Below, piece after piece: positions 31,831 through 41,700 of a stretch of DNA of 46,194 nucleotides; positions within the stretch are counted from its first letter, which is position 1; each line of letters starts with the position of its first letter. The notes under the pieces were generated by a model. The model was not told where the DNA came from and ran no database searches. It saw nothing but the letters and a program-made list of their open reading frames with translations. The stretch covers positions 1 to 46,194 of the forward strand of contig CANRBF010000015.1 in assembly GCA_947628795.1 (NCBI GenBank). The letters are read 5' to 3'. This DNA is from an uncultured Monoglobus sp. (GTDB lineage: Bacteria; Bacillota; Clostridia; Monoglobales; Monoglobaceae). Position numbers and translations under genes: made by a program.

Positions 31831-33768
31831 TTATACCATCACCGCGCCGCTCTGAATGTCGCCTTCGGTGGTGAGCAGTGTCAGCTTGTCTCCGTGCTCG
31901 GCTGAGAGTATCATGCCGCAGGACTCCAGACCCATCATTTTTCTCGGGGGCAGGTTGGCGATAAACAGCACGTTTTTGCCCACAAGCTCCTCGGGCTTGT
32001 AGTACTTCGCAATGCCCGACAGGATCTGCCGCGTCTCTCCGCCGCACTCCAGCTCGAACCGGAGCAGCTTGGAGGACTTGGGCACCTTTTCGCAAACCTT
32101 GACCTTTCCAACTCTCACGTCGAGCTTCAGAAAATCGTCAAAGCTGATGTTTTCCTTAAAAGGCTCGATCTCGGGGACTTCTTCTTTTTCGGCCGAGGCC
32201 GCGAACTCCGCGGCCAGCTCCTCGAGCTTTTTGTCGGCGTCGATCCTGGCGAACAGGGGTTCGGGGCTGCCGACTTTGCTTCCCGCCTCGGTCACGCCGA
32301 AGGTTCCCGCGCTTTCCGCGCTCAGATCGGCGGCGTTTATCTGCGCCTTGATCTTTTCGGATGTTTCGGGCATGAACGGCGACAGCAGCGATGCGATGAT
32401 CCTGATAGCCTCGACCAGGTTATACAGCACAGTGCCGAGTCTCGGCCTGTCCGCCTCGTTTTTGGCGAGTATCCAAGGCGTCGTCTCGTCGATATACTTG
32501 TTGGCGCGGTTCACTATTTTCCATATCTCGTCAAGCGCGTCGGCGACGTGCAGCGTCTCCATTTTTTCGGTGATTTTTTTGAGCGCGCCCGAGGCGACGG
32601 CTTTAAGGTCGTCGTCAAACTCGCCCGAAACGTCTCCGGGCTGTATCACTCCGTCGAAATATTTGTTGACCATCGAGACCGTTCTGTTGACCAGATTGCC
32701 CAAAGTGTTGGCCAGATCGGAGTTGAAGCGGCTGATAAATATGTCGTAGGTGATGTTGCCGTCCTGGGCGAAGGGCATCTCGTGAAGCGAGTAGTATCTC
32801 ACCGCGTCAACGCCGAAGTGGCGCACCAGGTCGTCGGCGTAGATAACGTTGCCGCGGGATTTTGACATCTTTTCCTCGCCGAACAGCAGCCACGGGTGGC
32901 CGAACACCTGCTTCGGCAGCGGTTCGCCCAGCGCCATCAGCATGATGGGCCAGTAGATCGTGTGGAACCTCAAAATATCCTTGCCGATGATATGCACGTC
33001 GGCGGGCCAGTATTTCTTGTAGTTTTCACCCGGGGCGCCCGGCGTGTAGCCGAGGGCGGTGATATAGTTCGAGAGCGCGTCTACCCACACATAGATAACA
33101 TGGCCGGGGTCGAACTCCACGGGTATGCCCCACGAAAAGCTGGTTCGCGACACGCACAGATCCTGAAGGCCGGGCTTTAAGAAATTGTTTATCATCTCTT
33201 TTTTGCGCGCCTCGGGCTGAATGAACTCGGGGTGCTCCTCGATATGCTTTATCAGTCTGTCCTGATATTTGCTGAGCTTTAAGAAATACGCTTCCTCGCG
33301 GGTCTTGTGCACCTCTCTGCCGCAGTCGGGACATTTGCCGTCCACCAGCTGCGACTCGGTCCAGAACGACTCGCAGGGCGTGCAGTAAAGGCCTTCGTAT
33401 TCTGATTTATATATGTCGCCCTGCTCATAGAGCTTGGTGAATATCTTCTGCACGGCCTTCTCGTGGTAATCGTCGGTGGTGCGGATAAATATGTCGTAGC
33501 TTATGTTAAGCATATCGGCTATTTCTTTTATCTCGCCCGCGATCTTGTCAACGTGCTGCTTGGGCGTGATCCCCGCGGCTTCGGCCAGCTCCTGTATTTT
33601 CTGGCCGTGCTCATCGGTGCCGGTGCAGAAGCATACGTCATAGCCCGTGTAGCGCTTGAATCTTGCTATGGCGTCGGTCAGTATCAGCTCATAGGTGTTG
33701 CCGATGTGCGGCTTTTTGGAAGTGTACACTATCGCTGTGGTTATATAATATTTTTCTTTTTTGCACAT
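31831..33768 (-). CDS. metG: Methionyl-tRNA synthetase
   Basis: 645 residues. It charges tRNA-Met. HIGN (HIGH motif) and KMSKS are both present. The connecting-peptide zinc site has four Cys (CTPCES and CPDCGREV), as in the Bacillus form. The C-terminal tRNA-binding OB domain (about 545-645; FDDFLKLDVRVGKV) is present. ATG 33768 follows AGGAGA and lies 55 bp after ruvB, so it is probably in the ruvA-ruvB-metG transcript. No T-box leader is present in the short gap. Confidence 0.97.
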   Translation of the reverse strand: MCKKEKYYITTAIVYTSKKPHIGNTYELILTDAIARFKRYTGYDVCFCTGTDEHGQKIQELAEAAGITPKQHVDKIAGEIKEIADMLNISYDIFIRTTDDYHEKAVQKIFTKLYEQGDIYKSEYEGLYCTPCESFWTESQLVDGKCPDCGREVHKTREEAYFLKLSKYQDRLIKHIEEHPEFIQPEARKKEMINNFLKPGLQDLCVSRTSFSWGIPVEFDPGHVIYVWVDALSNYITALGYTPGAPGENYKKYWPADVHIIGKDILRFHTIYWPIMLMALGEPLPKQVFGHPWLLFGEEKMSKSRGNVIYADDLVRHFGVDAVRYYSLHEMPFAQDGNITYDIFISRFNSDLANTLGNLVNRTVSMVNKYFDGVIQPGDVSGEFDDDLKAVASGALKKITEKMETLHVADALDEIWKIVNRANKYIDETTPWILAKNEADRPRLGTVLYNLVEAIRIIASLLSPFMPETSEKIKAQINAADLSAESAGTFGVTEAGSKVGSPEPLFARIDADKKLEELAAEFAASAEKEEVPEIEPFKENISFDDFLKLDVRVGKVKVCEKVPKSSKLLRFELECGGETRQILSGIAKYYKPEELVGKNVLFIANLPPRKMMGLESCGMILSAEHGDKLTLLTTEGDIQSGAVMV

Positions 33769-33823
33769 AATGATTTCTCCTGTCTATATTTTTGATATAT
33801 CCGTTTCAGACGGCGGCCAATCG

Positions 33824-34864
33824 CTACGCCTCGTATTTTATCCCGAAGTGTTCGTATGCCTTCGGAGTCACGACTCTGCCGCGGGGAGTTCTGTTTATGA
33901 ATCCGATCTGCATCAGATACGGCTCGTAAACATCCTCGACGGTGCCGGCTTCCTCGCCGATCGTGGCGGCCAAAGTCTCGAGCCCCACCGGCCCTCCGGC
34001 GTAGTGGTTGATCACCGTCATAAGCATTCGTTTGTCTATCGCGTCAAGGCCCAGAGAGTCGATCTCAAGCCGGTTGAGGGCGTCTCTCGCCAGTTCCTTG
34101 TCGATGCTGCCGCGCCCGTCGATCTGCGCGAAGTCTCTGACGCGCTTTAAAAGGCGGTTGGCGATCCTCGGAGTCCCCCGCGAGCGCATGGCGATCTCTT
34201 CCGCGCCTCCGCTGTCGGTGTTTATTCCCAGGATATTCGCGCTGCGCTCCACGATTTTTCTGAGGTCGCGGGTCGCGTACATGTCAAGGCGGTTGATTAT
34301 GCCGAACCTGTCTCTGAGCGGGGCCGCCAGCGCTCCCGCGCGGGTGGTGGCGCCCACCAGCGTGAATTTAGGCAGATCGAGCCTGATCGACCGAGCCGAC
34401 GGGCCCTTGCCGATTATTATGTCAAGGGCGTAGTCCTCCATGGCGGGATACAAAATTTCCTCCACGCTGCGGCTCAATCGGTGTATCTCGTCCACAAACA
34501 AAATGTCGTTGGGCTGCAGATTTGTCAGCAGCGCGGCTAGGTCGCCGGGTTTTTCGATGGCGGGACCCGACGTGATACGGATATTGACACCCATCTCGTT
34601 GGCGATGATCCCCGCCAGAGTGGTCTTGCCCAGTCCGGGCGGGCCGTAAAACAGCGTATGATCAAGAGGCTCGCCTCTCTGCCTGGCAGCCTCAATAAAT
34701 ATTTTCAGATTTTCCTTCACCTTGTCCTGACCGATATATTCGTCAAGATTTTTGGGGCGCAGGCTGAACTCGATCTGAGCGTCCTCGTTCTGCTCCGTGG
34801 TCGAGACGATCCGCTCCTTACTGTCATCCGCAATGCTGCTTGTGCTTATTGCCAACTGTTTCAC
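33824..34864 (-). CDS. ruvB: Holliday junction branch migration helicase RuvB
   Basis: 346 residues. An AAA+ motor that drives branch migration with RuvA. Walker A is [10 protein letters not shown], Walker B DEIHRLS and sensor 1 GATTRAG; a winged-helix C-terminus follows. The start is probably GTG 34864. The ribosome site is weak, and the N-terminus is about 14 residues longer than in Bacillus, so a start a little downstream is possible. It lies 24 bp after ruvA. Confidence 0.96.
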   Translation of the reverse strand: MKQLAISTSSIADDSKERIVSTTEQNEDAQIEFSLRPKNLDEYIGQDKVKENLKIFIEAARQRGEPLDHTLFYGPPGLGKTTLAGIIANEMGVNIRITSGPAIEKPGDLAALLTNLQPNDILFVDEIHRLSRSVEEILYPAMEDYALDIIIGKGPSARSIRLDLPKFTLVGATTRAGALAAPLRDRFGIINRLDMYATRDLRKIVERSANILGINTDSGGAEEIAMRSRGTPRIANRLLKRVRDFAQIDGRGSIDKELARDALNRLEIDSLGLDAIDKRMLMTVINHYAGGPVGLETLAATIGEEAGTVEDVYEPYLMQIGFINRTPRGRVVTPKAYEHFGIKYEA

Positions 34865-34888
34865 TCATTTCTTTTTGTTTTTATATGT

Positions 34889-35476
34889 TTATATCAGATT
34901 TTTGAGACCGTGCTTTATTATATCCTCGACCGAGGCGCCCTCGGGCGCGCCGCTTACTGCCCTGCGCGCTTCCTCGTCCGAGTAGCCCAGCGAGGTCAGC
35001 GCCGAAGCCGCCTCGAGAGCCGCGCCGCTCTCGGTATGCTCGTCCGCGAGGTGAGTTATGTCATATCCTTTGAGTTTGTCTTTAAGCTCAAGTATCAGGC
35101 GTTTGGCGCCCTTTGGCCCCAGACCCTGGGTGTGCTTTGAAAGATACGCCGCGTCGTCGCTCATCACGCACAGCACCAATTTGGAGGGCGAGATGTTTGA
35201 AAGCAGGCTGACCGCCGTCTTGGCGCCGATACCGCTGACGCCGAGGAGCATTTCAAAAATATCGCGCTCTTCGAGCGTGGCGAAGCCGTACAGCGCGAAT
35301 ATGTCGGACGCGGTCTTTATATTAAGGTAGGTGTAAAGCCGCGCGTCGCTTCCCTCATCGCCGAGAGCGTCGAGCGTCGCGGTCGTGGAGCGCAGCTTGT
35401 AAGCCGTGCCGCCGCAGTCGATCACCGCGCAGTCTTTGGTTTTAAGCACCAGCTTTCCTTCAATATAATAAAGCAT
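34889..35476 (-). CDS. ruvA: Holliday junction DNA-binding protein RuvA
   Basis: 195 residues, normal for the family. It binds junctions as a tetramer and recruits RuvB. The N-terminal OB domain (MLYYIEGKLV), tandem HhH domains (LLGVSGIGAKTAVSLLS and TQGLGPKGAKRLILEL) and C-terminal helical domain III (about 150-195) are all visible. CGGAG precedes ATG 35476. A strong promoter overlaps an 11-bp inverted repeat upstream; no LexA-type box is seen. Confidence 0.96.
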   Translation of the reverse strand: MLYYIEGKLVLKTKDCAVIDCGGTAYKLRSTTATLDALGDEGSDARLYTYLNIKTASDIFALYGFATLEERDIFEMLLGVSGIGAKTAVSLLSNISPSKLVLCVMSDDAAYLSKHTQGLGPKGAKRLILELKDKLKGYDITHLADEHTESGAALEAASALTSLGYSDEEARRAVSGAPEGASVEDIIKHGLKNLI

Positions 35477-35505
35477 ATGTTATTTCTCCGTTTGATTTAG
35501 TAAAG

Positions 35506-35552
35506 GATAAAACCTTCATCATCATATTATACCAAACGAGTAAGGTTTTATC
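35506..35552. promoter_or_regulatory. Inverted repeat across the ruvA promoter
   Basis: GATAAAACCTT (35506-35516) and AAGGTTTTATC (35542-35552) are perfect 11-bp arms 25 bp apart. The right arm overlaps the -35 box and the left arm follows the start site, so only DNA, not the transcript, carries both. Confidence 0.55.
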
Positions 35553-35554
35553 AA
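35526..35554 (-). promoter_or_regulatory. Promoter of ruvA-ruvB-metG
   Basis: Minus strand TTGATA (35549-35554), 17-bp spacer, TATAAT (35526-35531). Confidence 0.8.
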
Positions 35555-35615
35555 GGGGTAAAATCAAATTATTTCGTAAGAGTGAACCTGAGTATATTTT
35601 TTTGCGCAAAGTATA

Positions 35616-35644
35616 TTGACTTTTTTTAATAAAAGATGTATAAT
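35616..35644 (+). promoter_or_regulatory. Promoter of the SLH-pectinesterase gene
   Basis: TTGACT (35616-35621), 17-bp spacer, TATAAT (35639-35644). The leader of about 80 nt contains a GCGGC/GCCGC hairpin near 35657-35671. Confidence 0.75.
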
Positions 35645-35730
35645 TTATTATAACTGGCGGCGTATGCCGCAATGATAACAATATATTTGTATAAAAGAAT
35701 AAAATTTTATTATATTTAAGGAGGGTTTTT

Positions 35731-38700
35731 ATGAGAACCTTAAGAAAAACTTTGGCTTTGGTGCTTGCCATCGCAATGGTGCTCACAACCTTCGGAGCAG
35801 TGACTGTTTCGGCGGACACATACGCCGACACAAGCGGTCACTGGGCCGAGAGCGTGATCGACACATGGTCGGGTCACGGCGTGATCCAGGGCGACGGCGG
35901 TTACTTCAGACCCGACGACGCGATCACGCGCGCCGAGGTGGCACAGATAACGCAGAATGTTATCGGCTATGTAACATCGGCACCCAATTCATTTATCGAC
36001 GTTGCGGATAACGCGTGGTACAATGACGCTATCCTCAAACTGGTTGCCGCAGATGTTCTGACCGGCTATGGCGACGGCACAATGAAGCCCGACGCCAACA
36101 TGACCCGTGAGGAAGCGATGACCATGCTGAGCAGAGCCTACGGCCTCGCGCCTGTTAACAACATGGCCGGCATCACCAACTACGCCGATTATTCGAGCAT
36201 CTCGGATTACGCGCAGGGTTATATCGGCGCCATGACGGCGGCGGGCTATGTCGGAGGTTATCCCGACGGCACGATCAGACCCCAGGACAACATCGCCAGA
36301 GGCGAGTTTGTCAAGATCCTTGACAACATGATCAAGCTTTACATCACCGGCCCCGGCACATACGGCCCCGGCTATTTCGGCGGTATCGTTATGGTTAAGT
36401 CGGGCGGCGTTACGCTGAACGGCGTTATAGCCGACAAGGCGGTTATTTCTCCTCTGGTATCCGGAGATGTTATCACAAACAACGCTCAGCTCACAAACGG
36501 CGTGCTCAATCTTTCGGATTCGGCGACTGTTAATTCCGAGCAGGGCAACGGCACATCGCTCAGCGGCGTTATAGCGAACGGCTATCTCGGCGGCTATGGC
36601 GGCGGCAGCGGCGGCGGAAGTGTATCCGGCGGCAGCAGAAGCTACACGCTTCACTTCTATGTTGAAGGCGAGCTCTACGCGACCAAGACAGCCGGATACA
36701 ATACATATCTCAGCGCTTCTCTCCCGGTTGACCCCACGGCCGCGAATCAGGTATTCGTGGGTTGGTATGAGAGCCAGGCCGACGCGAATAACGCTGATGT
36801 GCTTGAACCCATCGATCCTTCAAAGACAAGAGTAACAGGCGCCGCGAATTACTACGCGGGCTTCACAGCGACATCGGCGGTTCCCACACAGGCGCCGACG
36901 GTTTCGATCAAGGATCCCTCTGAGGAGTATGATCCCTCGGCTCCCACGGAAGTTAAAGCCGAGCTGGTAACCAAGGACGGAAAAGACGTGACCGTTAATT
37001 CGGTTGTATGGGAAGGCACAGAAGCGGCCGCTCAGTCAGTGACGCTTACAAAGGACAAGGATTACACGATCGAAGGAAATACCGTTAAATTCAGCGAAGA
37101 ATTTCTGTCGAGCCTCTATAACGGAACCCACAATGTAAAGATCGTGACCGATGCAGGAACGGTTTCGTTTGATATAGTTGTAAACGGCTCAAGCGTATCG
37201 ATCCCCACGGCGGCTCCCGCAACGGATGCTCCCACGACGGAAGCTCCCACAACGCAGGCACCCTCGAGCGAGGCACCCGCCACGCAGAATCCCGCCACGC
37301 AGAATCCTGCTACTCAGAATCCCGCCACGCAGAATCCCGCTACTCAGAATCCCGCTACGCAGAATCCTTCAAAAACTTACACAGCCACGCTTAAGGTAAA
37401 CGGCGGCGAGGGAACTCTGACAGCGGAGAAGCCCGAGGAGCCCACAGCGAAGCCCGATGAGCCCACGGCAAAGCCCGAGGAGCCCACGGCAAAACCCGAT
37501 GAGCCCACAGCGAAGCCGGATAATCCTCCGGCAGGCGGCGAAAGCGTTACGCTCACATTTGAAAACGCGCCCGAGGGCACGAAGCTCGCCAATAAGGACG
37601 ATAAGGAAAAAGAGTGGTACACCGGCACGGTGGATCTCGGCAGCGGCTTCAGCTGCGTTTCCGGCGATACGATCGACGAGGCGAAGCAGGAGTATAACAA
37701 GTCCTTCGAGGTAGACAGAACAAGCAAGACTACTTTCGGTGACGAAGAAGTTGTAGGCGCGCTTAAGTTCGGCGGCAAGACCGACGACGGCAAGACCTAC
37801 AGAATAATCAAATACACGCCTGCGGCGGACGGCACGCTCACGCTTTATGTGAAGCACGGCAGCCCGACAAAGGACAACACGGATGTACGCTCGGCATATG
37901 TAACGCAGAGCGGCAAAGACACGAAGATAGAGACAAAGGGAACAGATTCGCCCTATGTAAAGCAGGATGTCGCGGTTAAAGGCGGAGCGGAAGCAGTTAT
38001 CTGGGCCGACAATAACGTGGCGATCGCGAAGATGGTATTCACGTCTTCGGGCGCTACTGACCCCGGCACACAGGAGACACAGGCTCCCGAAACGCAGAAG
38101 CCCGACGAGCCCACAGATAAACCTTCGGAAGGCGACGCCACAGCTGCACCCGCACCCGAAGGCTCGAGCTCATACACGGCTGACAAAAACGTGCTCGTGA
38201 GCGAGGGCGAAGCGTTGACAGACGACGCCAACGTTAAGGTTGTAAACAAGTTTGCCGGAGAGATCGGCGAGGACAAGAATCCCCAGACCCTGACAATAGG
38301 CGGCAAAGAGTTTGACAGCACAAGCTTCCTGAGAGTAAGAAGTGATAACAAAAATCCGAAATCGGTAAACGACTTGACATATTACAAATCCACGGGCGCC
38401 CTGAATGCCGACGGCACGCCTTCAAGCTTTAACTGCACTATCCTTGAGATAACTCCTCATGTTGACGGCGTATTCAAGATCTATTACAGACGCCAGCCCG
38501 AAAGCGGAACGACCGACTTTACTCCCGACAGCGGCAAAGACACCAAGCTTGCCGACGAGACGACCGGCACGGTTCCCTATGCTTCGGAGAATATCGAAAC
38601 AATGACCGAGGCCAAGGATTACGGCTACGGCACAAAGACATGGAACCTCAGCAAGGATAAGCTCTACGGCCTCTGGGCGGGCGGCACGACCGGCACGATC

Positions 38701-41700
38701 TACGGCTACGAGTTTATACCCGCGGCGCTCGCTTCCGACGCGACAGCCGAGGCTGCGGAGCTGACACCCGTTGAGGATGACGATGGCCTTTACAAGTACA
38801 TACGCGAGCAATACGTTGACGATAATCTGGAGATAAGCTTCAACAAACCCGACAGCGGTGAGATTTCGTATAAATCAACGTTCGGCAACGAGCATATTAC
38901 CGTATACAGCAAGGGCGAGGGCTCCAATCCCAAGCTCGGAACCGCAAAGACCTATGACGGCGGCAGGATCATCCTGAGAAAAGGCACAATGGCGCAGTGG
39001 GATGTTGACCTCAACAACGTTGTCGCGATTTACGCTCCCTACGACTGCAAGATCCAGGTAAGAGCCGGCCAGTCGGGCGGCAGCGGGGTGCTCGATATGA
39101 GCATTAACGCTCAGACCGGAGTAGGCGTTGACAACCCGACCAAGAAAGTGCTCTCATACAGCGCGGACAGAAACGACGACGTTATAGTTCCCGAGACATA
39201 CAGCGCCAAGGAAGGCGACACGGTATACTTCTGGTTTGACGGTACACCCGGAACAGGAACTGTCATTGCGTTCACATTGCTCAAGGACGAAGGCGGCTCC
39301 GAGCCCGCTCCCGATGAGCCCACGGCAGAGCCCGATCAGCCTTCAACGGCACCCGATGAGCCCACGGCGAAGCCCGACGAGCCCACGGCAAAGCCCGATG
39401 AGCCCACAGCGAAGCCGGATAATCCTCCGGCAGGCGGCGAAAGCGTTACGCTCACATTTGAAAACGCGCCCGAGGGCACGAAGCTCGCCAATAAGGACGA
39501 TAAGGAAAAAGAGTGGTACACCGGCACGGTGGATCTCGGCAGCGGCTTCAGCTGCGTTTCCGGCGATACGATCGACGAGGCGAAGCAGGAGTATAACAAG
39601 TCCTTCGAGGTAGACAGAACAAGCAAGACTACTTTCGGTGACGAAGAAGTTGTAGGCGCGCTTAAGTTCGGCGGCAAGACCGACGACGGCAAGACCTACA
39701 GAATAATCAAATACACGCCTGCGGCGGACGGCACGCTCACGCTTTATGTGAAGCACGGCAGCCCGACAAAGGACAACACGGATGTACGCTCGGCATATGT
39801 AACGCAGAGCGGCAAAGACACGAAGATAGAGACAAAGGGAACAGATTCGCCCTATGTAAAGCAGGATGTCGCGGTTAAAGGCGGAGCGGAAGCAGTTATC
39901 TGGGCCGACAATAACGTGGCGATCGCGAAGATAGTATTCACACCCGCGGGCGGCGCTGTTGACCCCGGCACACAGGAGACACAGGCTCCCGAAACGCCGA
40001 CACCCGCGCCGCAGACGCCCGAAACGCCGACACCCGCTACGCCGGAGCCCGGAACGACCGCGTATCAGTTTGAGGAGGGCACAGTTGTTACATACAGCGG
40101 AACACCCGCCGCGGCAGGCGCTGAGATGACCATGAAGGTAACGGGCGCCGACGGCAAGGATATTCCCGTAAGCGGCAATTCCTTTACGATGCCCGCTCAG
40201 GACGTAAGAGTTGAGGTGACCTACACGGCATCGGCCGAAACATACACCGTATCGGTTGCCGACGGTATCACCGGCGGTTCGGTGGTTCTGATCCCCGAGG
40301 CGGCGGCGGAGCCCACGGCGAAGCCCGAAGAGCCCACGGCGAAGCCCGAGGAGCCCACGGCGAAGCCCGAAGAGCCCACGGATACTCCCGTGGAGCCCAC
40401 AAATACTCCCGAGGCGCAGAATCCCGAGGATGGAAACAACTATCCCGAAGGCTCGATTGTTTGGGACTTCGGCAAGGAGCCTTTCGTTAACGCTGACGGC
40501 ACGGTGAACACCACAATGTTCCCCGAGGGCGACCACACGAACGATGCCGGCGAGATCGACAGATTCAACGTTGGTCCCGAGTCCATCGTTGACGTGAACG
40601 GTTTGACATATTATTCGGTATCCGATTTGGGCACCAAGCCCTCGCTGAACGCCAACCAGCCCAGCAAAAAGACTTTCTCCGACGGCGCGAAGTTCACCCG
40701 CATGATCAAGTCTCAGGGCAGAGGCAGCATAACCACGAACGAGGAGACCGGCGAGGTCGTTAAGGACAAGTGCTTCGAGTTCAAAGCACCCGCATACGGA
40801 ACCGTTACCATCTACGCGAGAAGCGGCGGAAGCAGTACCGACGCAAACATAACGTTCGCGCTCAACGGCACTCCGGTTGCGACACATACCGTTATCAAGA
40901 CAGACGATGAGAAAACGCTGACAGACGGTCTGCCCGTATTCACCGACACGGCGTTTGAAGGCGACACCGTTCAGATCTACAGCGACAACAACACAGGCTA
41001 CTACGCGATAGTATTCTCGCCCATCCCCGCCAATGCTTCGGCGGCGGAAGTTCCGGCGGACGGCGTTAAGTCGATCAGCGGCCTCAAGGGCGGCGAGACT
41101 ATCAAGGTATACGCCGAGGCCGAGAACGCGGGTGACGAGATCAAGCTCGCCACAGACCCGAGCGCCGAGATCAAGGATATCGGCGGCGGCTACTACGAGT
41201 TCACAATGCCCAAGGCGAACACCACGGTAAACGCCACGTTCAGCGGCGGAGCGGTCGAGCCCACAACAGAGCCTTCGACCGAGCCCGTTCCCACAAACGA
41301 GCCCGTTCCCACGAACGAGCCTACTGCTTCAAACGAGCCCGAGGCTTCGACCGAGCCCGGCGTGATCCCCGAGGATAAGCTCTGGAAGCTTGATAACCAA
41401 GAGGTAAAGAGCGCGCTGGCTAATTACAAGACAGCTGACACTGCTCCCGTTGAAAACGTTGACGGCGCGGTTGTAGGTCCCGGATACACATATGACGCAA
41501 GCAGAAGCGTTAAGTACACCCACGACAACGGACAGGAATATACTTTCACCGGCTCGCTGAGAGGCGGCAGCGGCAGCACCGAGAAGCTCTATGTTTCGAT
41601 CATTCCCGAGCCCTGCGCCTGCACGATCACGGTAGTGTTCGACGGTCACGGCTCAGCCGGCAGGACCCAGAACATCGCCTATGACAAGGACGGCGACGGC

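Noticed and set aside
33769..33823. T-box or other leader ahead of metG
   Set aside because: Only 55 bp separate ruvB and metG; there is no specifier stem, no conserved T-box sequence and no terminator.
35477..35730. LexA/SOS box for ruvAB
   Set aside because: No GAAC-N4-GTTC-type site was found; the 11-bp inverted repeat has another sequence and wider spacing.
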